DNA of 22,705 bases from contig URQU01000029.1 in assembly GCA_900550055.1 (NCBI GenBank), positions 1 through 22,705 on the forward strand, given 5' to 3'. Positions within the stretch are counted from its first letter, which is position 1, and each line of letters begins with the position of its first letter. Below are positions 7,543-15,667 of this stretch, piece by piece. The position numbers and the translations under genes are program-made. The notes under the pieces were generated by a model that saw nothing but the letters and a program-made list of their open reading frames with translations, did no database searches and was not told the origin of the DNA. Source of the stretch: an uncultured Coriobacteriaceae bacterium. GTDB taxonomy: Bacteria; Actinomycetota; Coriobacteriia; Coriobacteriales; Eggerthellaceae.

Positions 7543-7578
7543 GCGAAACCCTTGCGGAAAACGCCTCGCGAAACCCTT
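7543..7578. repeat. 11-bp direct repeat upstream of comF
   Basis: GCGAAACCCTT occurs at 7543-7553 and 7568-7578, 25 bases apart, immediately upstream of comF on its coding strand. The position fits an operator, but the repeat could be chance in GC-rich DNA. Confidence 0.4.
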
Positions 7579-7886
7579 CGGTCCTTGCGTATCTGATAAA
7601 CTACTAAGGCTTCTTTCGAGTCTGTAGTTGCGGGCTTTCCCACGAAGGCCCTAGTCCATGGCAGATGCGGTCGAAAGGATCCACGTAAGTCCCGCGGCGC
7701 GTCCGCGAAGGCGAGCACGGCGTATCCTAGAGGTAAGACGCACCCTCCGTTTATACGAGCGGCATACCGTCGCGACGGGGGAGAGGGTGGCGCGAAAGCT
7801 AAGCCCCGGTGCGCGAGTGTGGGGTCGAAAACTAGGTCAGTCGGAAGAAGCTTGTTTTACTTGCACGAGATGGAGGAAGTCGGAAC
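7579..7886 (+). other. Divergent intergenic region between comF and the solute-binding protein
   Basis: About 310 bases between genes reading away from each other, so promoters for both should lie here. CACCCTC (7741-7747) can pair with GAGGGTG (7783-7789), and AAAAC (7828-7832) with GTTTT (7854-7858), suggesting a folded leader for the + strand gene. GGAGG at 7872-7876 is that gene's ribosome site. I could not match the fold to a known riboswitch or RNA gene. Confidence 0.35.
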
Positions 7887-8879
7887 ATGAAGCATCTCAA
7901 GCGCTTTGCCGCATGCTGCGCCGCTGCTGTCTGCTGCGCCGCCATGCTGCTGCTTGCCACCGGTTGTCAACAGCAGCAGGAATCGTATACGCCGCCCGAG
8001 GCCACGCCTGCGGTCAGCAAGCCCGTTATCGCGCAGGAAGGCGTCTTGCGCGTGGGAGTCAACGCCAGCAACGCGCCTTTGGCCGGCCAGCCCTCCTCTT
8101 CCACCAAGATCGTCGGCATCGACGTCGACATGGCCGCCGCCCTGGCCGATCAGCTTGGTCTGAAACTCGAGGTCGTGGACGTGTCCACCGATGCCGCCGG
8201 CGCGCTCACCTCCGGTAAGGTCGACGTGGTCATGGGCGTAAACAAGTCCGATTCCCCCAGCTTCTGGACCTCTGACACCTACCTGCCCACGGCAGTGGCC
8301 CTGTTCGCGCAGTCCTCCAACTCCACGGTGCCGGCGAACGCGGAATCCACCAAGATCGCCGCGCAGGTGTCTTCCAATAGCGCCTGGGCCGTCACCAACG
8401 AGTTCGATAACTCCACCATCACCACCACCGAGGATCTAAAGAGCGCCTTCTCCGCGCTTGAGTCCGGCAAGGTGCAGTATGTAGCCGCCGATGCGGTCGT
8501 GGGTTCGTACGTTTCCAACAACGCTGGCATGGATGTGCACATGGTTGCGCTCATGCAGCAGGCCAGCGGCTACTGCGTTGGCGTGCTCGACGGCAACACC
8601 CAGCTCAAGCAGGCGGTGTCCAACGCGCTTTCCGCTATGAACTCCAACGGCGTGTCCTCGGTCATCCAGAAGAAGTGGCTTGGCACCACCATGGACCTGT
8701 CCGGCATCAAGCTGACCGCCGGCGCCTCCGATGACGAGGACGACATGGGCGAGGTTCTCAACTCCGCCAATGCGGCTATCGGCACGCTTACGGGCAATAC
8801 CGGTTCCAACGGCTCGAGCACCAATAAGACCAACTCTGACAGCAGCTCCGCTGACTCCGGCAGCACCGCTTCGAACTAA
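7887..8879 (+). CDS. Lipoprotein solute-binding protein (SBP family 3, amino-acid type)
   Basis: A 330-residue secreted lipoprotein. A positively charged start and hydrophobic core lead to a lipobox LATGC with Cys27 as the lipidated residue. The mature part is a family 3 periplasmic-binding fold: GVLRVGVNASNAPL, then KIVGIDVDMAAALADQLGLKLE, then SGKVDVVMG, and near the end LKQAVSNALSAMNSNGVSSVIQKKWLG. These proteins catch polar amino acids or related solutes outside the membrane and pass them to an ABC permease. No permease or ATPase gene is adjacent, so it is an orphan receptor or serves a distant transporter. The last ~40 residues are a Ser/Asn/Thr-rich low-complexity tail not needed by the fold. 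GGAGG 10 bases upstream supports the start. Confidence 0.87.
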   Translation: MKHLKRFAACCAAAVCCAAMLLLATGCQQQQESYTPPEATPAVSKPVIAQEGVLRVGVNASNAPLAGQPSSSTKIVGIDVDMAAALADQLGLKLEVVDVSTDAAGALTSGKVDVVMGVNKSDSPSFWTSDTYLPTAVALFAQSSNSTVPANAESTKIAAQVSSNSAWAVTNEFDNSTITTTEDLKSAFSALESGKVQYVAADAVVGSYVSNNAGMDVHMVALMQQASGYCVGVLDGNTQLKQAVSNALSAMNSNGVSSVIQKKWLGTTMDLSGIKLTAGASDDEDDMGEVLNSANAAIGTLTGNTGSNGSSTNKTNSDSSSADSGSTASN

Positions 8880-8913
8880 TCGACTGCAAGCTGCAACCGG
8901 CTTCATCTTCGGT

Positions 8914-8941
8914 CAAGGCCCTCGCCATCGCGGGGGCCTTG
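8914..8941 (+). terminator. Terminator after the solute-binding protein gene
   Basis: A 12-bp stem, CAAGGCCCTCGC (8914-8925) and GCGGGGGCCTTG (8930-8941), with one T-G wobble and a CATC loop. It lies 35 bases after the stop. No U-run follows, so efficiency is uncertain. Confidence 0.55.
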
Positions 8942-9134
8942 CTGTATGGGCGGCGCTTGCTCGCGAGATCCTTGCCGTCCGGAGCGGCGGCTTGCGAAGG
9001 CGTTGCCGTATCGGGCTGCGATCGATTGTGGGGGGGCTTTACCGTGCCCCAGTCGCGTTGCGGCGCAGCGGCTATCGGGTCCGTGATGTTTCGCCATGCG
9101 CCTATCACGAAAGCATGCAGTCTCTTGGTGGTGC

Positions 9135-9165
9135 TTGACCTGAAGTCAACTTCCGGTGTTTCAAT
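9135..9165 (+). promoter_or_regulatory. MerR-type promoter/operator upstream of the larB-larC fusion
   Basis: TTGACC (9135-9140) and TTCAAT (9160-9165) are separated by 19 bases, the long spacer typical of promoters activated by MerR-family regulators. The spacer region holds a near-perfect dyad: ACCTGAAGT (9138-9146) against ACTTCCGGT (9149-9157), 8 of 9 positions symmetric. Such promoters need a MerR-type protein to realign the two boxes. No MerR gene lies in the window. Confidence 0.55.
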
Positions 9166-9220
9166 AGGTTGTGACATCAACGACGGCTCGCTGCTGGCGA
9201 GCGGGGAAAGGAGCGGGTTC

Positions 9221-10573
9221 ATGGAACCGCAGCAAGTCCTGCGCATGCTCGAGCAGGTGGCTTCAGGCGCGATCAGCCCCGTTGACGCGCAAAGCAAACT
9301 TGTCGATCAGGGCTACACCGACCTGGGCTTTGCGAAGGTCGATACCGATCGCGCTCGACGCACGGGCGCGGGCGAGGTGGTTTACGGCGCCGGCAAGACG
9401 GCCGATCAAATCGCCGATATCTGCCTGGCTCTGCATTCCGCTGGCCAGACGTGCGTGCTCGTGACCAGGCTTGAAGCGCAGAAGGCCGAAGCGGTGCGGG
9501 CTGCGCTGCTTGCCCGCGACCCGCAGGCCGCGGCGGCGTTCGAGTATCGTCCCGTTCCCCGCCTGGGTCTGCTCGGCATCCCCGTAAAGCCTGTGCGCGA
9601 TAGCTACATCGCGGTAGCGTGCGCCGGTACCAGCGACTTGCACTGCGCTGAGGAGGCTGCCGTCACCGCCGAGGTGCTCGGTTCGCGCGTGGTGCGTCTG
9701 TATGATGTGGGGGTTGCGGGCATTCACCGCCTGCTGGCTCATAAGGACGACATCGCGGGTGCCAGCTGCGTTGTGGCGGTGGCAGGCATGGAAGGCGCGC
9801 TTGCCAGCGTGGTGGGCGGGATGGCCGCATGTCCCGTGATCGCCGTTCCCACGTCGGTGGGCTACGGCGCCAGCTTCGGCGGCGTGGCGGCGCTTCTTGC
9901 CATGCTCAATTCTTGCGCGTCGGGCGTTTCGGTGGTCAATATCGACAACGGTTTCGGCGCGGGATATCAGGCCCACATGATAGAGCGCGCGGGCAATCAA
10001 CACGGAAAAGAGGAAGTCGACATGCAGATTCTTAGATGGAACCTTGCCGAGAACGCCACGCGTGGCCAGCTTTTGGGCGACACCTTGTTGCAGTTGCCGC
10101 CTGATGCTCGGAAGCGACTTGAGGCTGCGGCCGATGCCGCAGGCGTGCCCGACTGGCATCATCATGATATCGGGGAGGTGCTTGCCACCATCGATGGTTT
10201 GGCGGTGTCGCAGGCGGTGCGCGACCATATGCGCGCCATTTACACCATCTTGGCCGAGGCCGAGGCCGCTGCGCATGGCTGCGCTGTCGAGCAGACCCAT
10301 TTCCACGAAGTCGGCGATGGCTCCCGTATCCGCAACGCGCTGCTTGTCTGCTTGGCCGTGGAGGCAACGGGCGCGAAGCGCATCGTGGCCACGGCCGCGC
10401 AAACGGGGCAGGGGACGGTGGAATGCGCCCATGGCACGCTTTCCATCCCGGCGCCGGCGACGGCCGCCATCATCGCACGCGGTATCCCTGTCTGCGAACG
10501 CACGTTGCCCGGCGAGCGCATGACCCCCACGAGCGCGGCAATGATCTTGCATTTCGTGGACGAATTCGTATAA
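9221..10573 (+). CDS. larB: LarB fused to a reduced LarC N-terminal domain (nickel-pincer cofactor biosynthesis)
   Basis: 450 residues in two parts. Residues ~1-255 are LarB, the PurE-like enzyme that carboxylates and hydrolyses nicotinate adenine dinucleotide in nickel-pincer nucleotide synthesis: GEVVYGAGKTADQ, AGTSDLHCAEEAAVTAE, YDVGVAGIHRLL, VAGMEGAL, VPTSVGYGASFGG and LNSC (Cys232) before VVNIDNGFGAG. From Met268 the chain is LarC-like: HFHEVGDGS, GTVECAHGTLSIPAPAT and TPTSAAMI. The usual LarC start (FDCFAGISGDM) is replaced by RWNLAENATRGQLLGD. The C-terminal LarC2 half, needed for CTP-dependent nickel insertion, is absent, and a terminator follows at once. AAAGGAG 7 bases before ATG 9221 sets the start. 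AGAGGAAG before Met268 could allow a separate LarC piece. No larA or larE is present here. Confidence 0.83.
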   Translation: MEPQQVLRMLEQVASGAISPVDAQSKLVDQGYTDLGFAKVDTDRARRTGAGEVVYGAGKTADQIADICLALHSAGQTCVLVTRLEAQKAEAVRAALLARDPQAAAAFEYRPVPRLGLLGIPVKPVRDSYIAVACAGTSDLHCAEEAAVTAEVLGSRVVRLYDVGVAGIHRLLAHKDDIAGASCVVAVAGMEGALASVVGGMAACPVIAVPTSVGYGASFGGVAALLAMLNSCASGVSVVNIDNGFGAGYQAHMIERAGNQHGKEEVDMQILRWNLAENATRGQLLGDTLLQLPPDARKRLEAAADAAGVPDWHHHDIGEVLATIDGLAVSQAVRDHMRAIYTILAEAEAAAHGCAVEQTHFHEVGDGSRIRNALLVCLAVEATGAKRIVATAAQTGQGTVECAHGTLSIPAPATAAIIARGIPVCERTLPGERMTPTSAAMILHFVDEFV

Positions 10574-10587
10574 CCACTGGTTTTGCG

Positions 10588-10628
10588 TGAACGCGGCCTA
10601 GGCAATCGAGCCTGGTCCGCGTTCATGT
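10588..10628 (+). terminator. Terminator after the larB-larC fusion
   Basis: TGAACGCGG (10588-10596) pairs perfectly with CCGCGTTCA (10617-10625), with a further inner CCTAGGC/GCCTGG helix, followed by TGTTT. It is 15 bases after the stop, which rules out a larC2 frame directly downstream. Confidence 0.75.
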
Positions 10629-10643
10629 TTCGAGCCAAAAGGA

Positions 10644-10696
10644 AAGCGCCGCAGGCGCGGTCCCGCATCTTGCAGCGGGCCTTGCCTGCGGCGCTT
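10644..10696 (-). terminator. Terminator after the M16 peptidase gene
   Basis: A perfect 13-bp stem AAGCGCCGCAGGC / GCCTGCGGCGCTT encloses a second CCCGC/GCGGG hairpin. On the - strand it is followed by TCCTTTTGG. It faces the terminator of the larB-larC gene, forming a convergent pair. Confidence 0.7.
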
Positions 10697-10738
10697 CGCC
10701 GTTTCCAGGGTTTTCGGGCGCTTCAGCCTTCTGTGACG

Positions 10739-13693
10739 CTAGCTGTTGAGCAGGTCGATCACGTCCAAATCGGTTTTCGCGCCCTCGAGGATGGCCTTGT
10801 TGCCGAACACGCAGACAGCTTCCTTGTCCAGCGCCTTTTTGATGACGCTGGCAAGATCGCGGAGCTTTGCAGGCGTTGCCTCGATCATCTGGGAGCGAGT
10901 TTGCGCACGCGCTTCGGGCGAGCGCCCGCTGAGGAAGTCGCCGTCCTGGCGGCGGATCTGCATGCGCTCCTTGAGCGGCGCATCGAAGCCGGCAACGGTG
11001 CTGACCACGTAGCCGTCCATCTCCTCGGGTGTGGGGTTGAACGTGGCAAGCCAAGCAGGCGTGCCGTTGAACCGCTCCAGGGTTTCGTCAAGATGCGGGT
11101 CGCGATATGAATAGAAGCGAACGGTACCGGTGCGTGCCGCTTGGAATCCCGCTCCGTAGGCGCCGCCCTTCACGCGCACCTCGTTCCACAGGTAGTCGTA
11201 GGAAAGCACGCGCGCCGCGATCTGCCATACGCCGGTGTAGGGCGCACCGAGCGAGCGGCGGTCGAATCCCGTGGAGGCATAGCACACGTCGGTGGGGACG
11301 ATGAACGCCTCGTTGCGCAACTGGGGCTTCGGGATCTCGAATACCGTCGGGGCCTTTCTCGTGCCCGCGGTGATGCCGGCGTTTTGCCAGAAGCGCATGA
11401 TGCACTCGTCGCTGCCGGCAAGCGACACCAACAAGTTCGAGCCATCGAAGAGCTTATGCGCCACCTGCTCAAGGCGTTTTGCCAGCTCAGCGGCGCGGTC
11501 GTTGAAGTTGTCCAGCACATCTACCAGGAAGCGGTGGAAGTCCACGCCGCCGAGCTGCTGGCGCACCACGCCGGCCGGCAGGAAGTACGACGTCAGACGC
11601 GCCATGGCGGCGGCGTGCCCGGCGTTGGCGAAGCTCTGCTCCATGCCGATGCGGCGCTGCTGCAGCGCCTCGCGGATCTTGCCGGTGTCGCTGAAGTCGG
11701 TTTTCTCCAGGATCTCGCTTGGCAGCTGTGCCAGCCATTCGACGTTCTCGGCCAAAGCCGACGCGCTTGCCACGAACGTCGGCGTCACGACTTCGGGGTC
11801 GTACTCGTCCTCGTACACCTCGCAGAAAAACGAGCAGTTGCCCAGCTTGCCGTTGGTGAGCGTGTCGATCTCGGCTGCCGAATGCGCGTCGGTTCCAAGT
11901 TTGCCCAGCACGATGCCGAGCACCGCCGCATAGGGCAGGTCCTCGAATTCAAGGCAGCTCATATCGAAGTAGCGGTACGCGAAGACAAGCCCGCGCGTGT
12001 GCAGGTGATGGCGGATGCAGGGGACCGGCGTGCCTTCTGCCAAGCCGTAGGCGGGCTCGGCGGGCGCGGGCCCGATGTCTGCGACCGTCAGCTGCGGCAG
12101 CTTCGCCACGTCCTCGGGCTCATCCGGGGCTTCCTGCATCTGGCGAAGCAGCGCGACCTCGTCCTCGATGCGCTGGAAGTCGTCGTCGGCGAAGCCGGCG
12201 GCAAGTTCGGCCAGGCGTCGCTGCCCGGGGTCGTCCTGCTTCTCGACGGGGACCACCTCCACCTCGGCCATATGGGCGCTGTCCAGGAACACCTCGCGGA
12301 TGAGGCTCTCGAAATACCCCTGGTCAAGCGCGCGCCGCAGGAAGGCGAAGTCGTCCTCGTAACGCAGATAGGCTGTGGCAAGATCGTCGTCGTAGAGCCA
12401 GCCGCACAGCGAGGTCATGGCAAGCGCCACGCCATCGGCCATGCCGAAGTCGCGTTCGCGCATGACGAACTCGGCGCGGGAGATGGACGCCTCCACGAGC
12501 GCATGGTCCAGACCGCCCGCGGCCAGGCGCTTAAGTTCGGCCTCCACGGTGGGACGCAAGCGTTGCGCGGCGTTCTCGCCCAGGTCGCGAACCTGCAGCA
12601 CGGCGAAGGGCTGCTGCACGGAATCCGCCAGGTAGGACTGCACGTCTCCGGCGATGCCGGAGTCGAGAAGCGCGCGCTTGAGCGGCGCCTCGTTGCTGCC
12701 GGCGATGGCATCGAGCAGGATGTCGGCGGCTACGATGCGCGTGCGCTCGCGCACGTGCCCGATGACCCAGGCCAGGCCCATGCATGCGTTGTCCGGCGCG
12801 GTTGCCATCTCGCGGCGCACGCCTAGGGCGCGTACGGGCTCTTGCACGGGCAAGGTGCGCGGCGAAAGCTCCGCAAGGCCCTGGGCTGCCCGTTGCTCGC
12901 GGCGTTTCGCCTGCTCGGCGGCTACGGGCGTCAGATAGCGCTCGTCCAAAAACGCCAGCATGCGATCTAGGTCCAGGTTGCCGTACAGCACAATGTAGCT
13001 GTTGTCCAGGCGGTAGTGGCGTTCGTGCTCCTCCAGGTAGTGCTCGTAGGTGAGCGTGGGGATGGCCTCGGGGGTGCCGCCGGATTCGAATGCGTAAGGG
13101 GTGTCGGGGAACAGGCTTGCCTGCAGCTGGTCGTACAGCACGCTGGTGGGATCGGACAGCGCGCCTTTCATCTCGTTGTACACCACGCCGTTATAGGTGA
13201 GCCGGCGGCCGGCATCGGTTTCGCCTTCTTCGGCGTCCGCCACCTCAAGGTGCCAGCCTTCCTGTTCGAAGACCTGGCGCTTGCGGTAGATATCGGGGTG
13301 CAGCACCGCGTCCATGTACACGTCTGCCAGGTTCATGAGGTCCTGGTCGTTGGTGGATGCCACGGGGTAGAGCGTCTTGTCGCCGAAGGTCATGGCGTTC
13401 AAAAACGTCTGCATGCTGGTTTTCAGAAGGTTGACGAAGGGTTCTTTGACGGGGAACTTCTCCGAACCGCACAGCACGGAGTGCTCCAGGATGTGGAACA
13501 CGCCGGTGTCATCGGCCGGGGGGGTGCGGAAGGCGATGGAGAACGCTTTGTTGCGGTCGTCGTTGCGCAGGTATAGAAGCTTTGCGCCGCTTGCCGGATG
13601 GGAAAGCGTATAGGCATCGCCGTCGATCTCGGGCAAGGGCTCGGCCGTGAGCACGGTGAACCCGTGCAGTTCCTGGCCTTGTTCAAGGTTCAT
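10739..13693 (-). CDS. M16C zinc metallopeptidase, PreP-like (insulinase family)
   Basis: A 984-residue enzyme, the length expected for the single-chain M16C group (presequence protease, yeast Cym1), which encloses and cuts short unfolded peptides. The inverted zinc motif HxxEH is HILEH at 67-71 (His67, Glu70 and His71), and the distal ligand is Glu174 in VVYNEMKG. Typical surrounding stretches are SVLCGSEKFPVKEPF, FLNAMTFGDKTLYPVAS, and a C-terminal substrate-binding Arg-Tyr region around VKGGAYGAGF and YRDP. There is no signal peptide, so it acts in the cytoplasm, probably in peptide turnover. AAAGGCGG lies 6 bases before the ATG. It is a single gene transcribed away from the two membrane proteins to its right. 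Confidence 0.9.
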   Translation of the reverse strand: MNLEQGQELHGFTVLTAEPLPEIDGDAYTLSHPASGAKLLYLRNDDRNKAFSIAFRTPPADDTGVFHILEHSVLCGSEKFPVKEPFVNLLKTSMQTFLNAMTFGDKTLYPVASTNDQDLMNLADVYMDAVLHPDIYRKRQVFEQEGWHLEVADAEEGETDAGRRLTYNGVVYNEMKGALSDPTSVLYDQLQASLFPDTPYAFESGGTPEAIPTLTYEHYLEEHERHYRLDNSYIVLYGNLDLDRMLAFLDERYLTPVAAEQAKRREQRAAQGLAELSPRTLPVQEPVRALGVRREMATAPDNACMGLAWVIGHVRERTRIVAADILLDAIAGSNEAPLKRALLDSGIAGDVQSYLADSVQQPFAVLQVRDLGENAAQRLRPTVEAELKRLAAGGLDHALVEASISRAEFVMRERDFGMADGVALAMTSLCGWLYDDDLATAYLRYEDDFAFLRRALDQGYFESLIREVFLDSAHMAEVEVVPVEKQDDPGQRRLAELAAGFADDDFQRIEDEVALLRQMQEAPDEPEDVAKLPQLTVADIGPAPAEPAYGLAEGTPVPCIRHHLHTRGLVFAYRYFDMSCLEFEDLPYAAVLGIVLGKLGTDAHSAAEIDTLTNGKLGNCSFFCEVYEDEYDPEVVTPTFVASASALAENVEWLAQLPSEILEKTDFSDTGKIREALQQRRIGMEQSFANAGHAAAMARLTSYFLPAGVVRQQLGGVDFHRFLVDVLDNFNDRAAELAKRLEQVAHKLFDGSNLLVSLAGSDECIMRFWQNAGITAGTRKAPTVFEIPKPQLRNEAFIVPTDVCYASTGFDRRSLGAPYTGVWQIAARVLSYDYLWNEVRVKGGAYGAGFQAARTGTVRFYSYRDPHLDETLERFNGTPAWLATFNPTPEEMDGYVVSTVAGFDAPLKERMQIRRQDGDFLSGRSPEARAQTRSQMIEATPAKLRDLASVIKKALDKEAVCVFGNKAILEGAKTDLDVIDLLNS

Positions 13694-13819
13694 GGAAGCC
13701 GCCTTTCTCTTTACTGGTTTCGCCCGCTATTGTCGCACAACGGCGGCGGCGCCGGGCAAGGCGCCAGGGCTGCTCCGTGGTTTTTCTACCTAGGAAGCGG
13801 GGCGTGCCGGCCAATCCTT

Positions 13820-13825
13820 TATAAT
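13820..13825 (+). promoter_or_regulatory. Probable -10 box for the 13871-15447 gene pair
   Basis: A perfect TATAAT lies 46 bases before ATG 13871. No good -35 hexamer sits 16-18 bases upstream, so activation by a regulator or a weak promoter is possible. The same spacer holds a GGCGCC/GGCGCC hairpin (13748-13765). Confidence 0.45.
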
Positions 13826-13870
13826 CGGGGGCATACACAGCATGGAAACGCACAAGGCAGGAGGTTCGGC

Positions 13871-14275
13871 ATGGCGCAAGATCAGCGCTTCCCCCATATC
13901 ACGGTCAATGCCGGCGATGATGACGATGTGGTCATCCAGGCGGGCGCTTATGGCCGTCACCAGGGCGAAGAGGTTCCCGAAGAGGCTGTTCGCGCAGAGC
14001 CCGAGCCTCAGGTTGCTCCCGTCGGGGCGCCCAGACCGCAGCACGCGGTTCGGCAGATGCCTGCCCGCGAGCCTGCTGCGAAGCCGCATGCCGCGCATGC
14101 CCGCACAGCGCAAGCCGCCGATCCCGATAACCGACCGAAGCCTGCCTATCGTGCCGAGCAGACCCTTGAGGACCTGGATGCGGGCCCTATGTCGGGTCTG
14201 CAGAAGGCGGTGCTCGTCGGCATCGGCCTCATCATCCTCGCGGCGGTCGTCTACTTCGCCCTGTTCATGCGCTGA
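13871..14275 (+). CDS. Small membrane-anchored protein of unknown function
   Basis: I do not recognise a family. The 134-residue chain starts MAQDQRFPHITVNAGDDDDVVIQAG and has a long Pro/Ala/Glu-rich disordered middle. It ends in one membrane helix (about 111-133: VLVGIGLIILAAVVYFALF), with almost nothing beyond it. The layout is a tail-anchored cytoplasmic protein. AGGAGG about 7 bases before ATG 13871 fixes the start inside a longer open frame. It is 29 bases upstream of another single-helix protein with a disordered cytoplasmic N-terminus, so the two are likely co-transcribed and may act together at the membrane. Confidence 0.7.
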   Translation: MAQDQRFPHITVNAGDDDDVVIQAGAYGRHQGEEVPEEAVRAEPEPQVAPVGAPRPQHAVRQMPAREPAAKPHAAHARTAQAADPDNRPKPAYRAEQTLEDLDAGPMSGLQKAVLVGIGLIILAAVVYFALFMR

Positions 14276-14304
14276 TCGGCTGTTTTCAAGAGAAAGGCCT
14301 GACC

Positions 14305-15447
14305 ATGTCCAAACATAGCTTCAACATCGCTCGCGGCGCCCGCAAGCAGCAGCCCGAAAGCGACGCCTCCCTGGGTTTGACCGAGGCGTTCGCGCCTATC
14401 GGGGCCGGCGATGCTCCCGAGCCGCGCGCTGCCGCCGACGGCGATACGTCGCTCGGCCTGACCGAGGCATTCGCACCCGTTGCCGCCTCCCATGGTGCTC
14501 ATGCCGCCGGCTTCAGCTATCAAGGCGACACCTCGGAGGACTATTCCGACCCGGTGGAGAGCCTTGAGCCGCGCGACGAGCCCGTGTTCGGCGACGAGGT
14601 CCCCGCGCCCGCACCCGCTCAAGCCCGCGGGCGCCACGGCAAGCCCGAGCCGGTGGAGCACCCGCATCTCAAGAAGTCGCGCCGCGTGCGCCGCGTGCTC
14701 GTGGTCATCGTCGCCTTGCTGGTGGTGCTGGCGTGCGCGCTGGGGTATTTCGCCTTCCAGCTGTGGAACGAGTCCAGCCGCGCCATGGTGCAGCAGACCC
14801 AAGCCCAGCAGCAGTCAACCGACGTGGGCAACCTGTCGCAGGACAATTCCGGCAAGGACGCGGCAAGCGCCACCACCACCAAGAAGACCGAGGTTCCCAA
14901 CCTGGTCGGCGTGCTGGGGCAAACCCAGGATGCGGCCGTGACCGCGCTTGCCCATGGCGCAACGGTCACGTCCTCCAAGGATGTCAACGAAGAGGGTAAT
15001 TCCGTGAAGAAAAGCGTCACGGTGGCCCTTACCGCAGAGCCTGCGGACTCCCGTTCGGGCACGCCTACGGTCTACCTTGGGCTTGATGCCGACGGTAAGG
15101 TCATCCAGGCCGGTTACTCCGCCGCCACCGCGTCGCTCGGATACGGCTCGCTCAGCTTCGCCGATGCCGTGAAGAACGAGCACATCGTCGAGAAGACGCT
15201 GCGCGAGGCGGGCGTGAACGTGGTTGACGGGTCGGCAACGCTGCCCGCCGATAAGACCTCGTACTCCAGCTACGCATCCGACGGCACCACCCTGGTGAAG
15301 GAGAACTGCTCGTTTAGCGGCACCGTCGACATCAACGGAGCCGCCCATGCCTGGTCGAGCGTGCTTATGTACGATTACAGCACGGCAAACGCTTCGGGTA
15401 ACCTGGCCGACACCGTGCGAATCATCTATATCTACGTGAACGCGTAG
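14305..15447 (+). CDS. Single-pass membrane protein with duplicated cytoplasmic motif and PASTA-like external segment
   Basis: A 380-residue protein of unknown function. The disordered N-terminus (1-125) carries one motif twice, SLGLTEAFAP at 22-31 and 49-58, each preceded by an Asp. A basic KKSRRVRR stretch precedes one membrane helix (about 132-153), giving a cytoplasmic N-terminus and an external C-terminus. Outside, a Gln/Ser/Thr linker leads to VPNLVGVLGQTQDAAVTAL, which resembles the start of a PASTA domain, and then a β-rich domain ending IIYIYVNA. The duplicated Thr-containing motif could be a docking or phosphorylation site, by analogy with other membrane proteins having PASTA or FHA partners; this is inference. 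AGAAAGG lies 8 bases upstream of the ATG, and the gene probably shares a transcript with the preceding one. Confidence 0.72.
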   Translation: MSKHSFNIARGARKQQPESDASLGLTEAFAPIGAGDAPEPRAAADGDTSLGLTEAFAPVAASHGAHAAGFSYQGDTSEDYSDPVESLEPRDEPVFGDEVPAPAPAQARGRHGKPEPVEHPHLKKSRRVRRVLVVIVALLVVLACALGYFAFQLWNESSRAMVQQTQAQQQSTDVGNLSQDNSGKDAASATTTKKTEVPNLVGVLGQTQDAAVTALAHGATVTSSKDVNEEGNSVKKSVTVALTAEPADSRSGTPTVYLGLDADGKVIQAGYSAATASLGYGSLSFADAVKNEHIVEKTLREAGVNVVDGSATLPADKTSYSSYASDGTTLVKENCSFSGTVDINGAAHAWSSVLMYDYSTANASGNLADTVRIIYIYVNA

Positions 15448-15454
15448 CTTGCAG

Positions 15455-15476
15455 CCGGCGGCCGGATTGCCGCCGG
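15455..15476 (+). terminator. Terminator after the membrane protein pair
   Basis: CCGGCGGC (15455-15462) pairs perfectly with GCCGCCGG (15469-15476) around a CGGATT loop, 8 bases past the stop, followed by TGCTATTTG. The stretch 15480-15660 beyond it shows no gene or structure that I can support. Confidence 0.65.
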
Positions 15477-15667
15477 TGCTATTTGCGGCCGGGAACCGGG
15501 GTCTTGCACTTGACGCGTCGGGACGCAAGGACTTGGTCGATGGCCTGGGCTGGAGCTGGGCAGGCCTATCGGGCGCGTGTCAGCGATCAAGGGCTTGGAG
15601 CTGTCTCATGCGGCTTTCGCTTCTTGTGTCCATCTTGTGAACGCCGGCCGGTGAAAAGGGAGGTCCC

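Noticed and set aside
6686..7578. CRISPR-like repeats (two short direct-repeat pairs)
   Set aside because: Only two copies each, 11-13 bases long, with no regular spacers and no cas genes.
7815..7870. SRP RNA-like motif (GGTCAG...GGAAG...AGC)
   Set aside because: Only a short part resembles the conserved helix 8; the second half of the motif and a closing long helix are missing, and it sits in the leader of the solute-binding protein gene.
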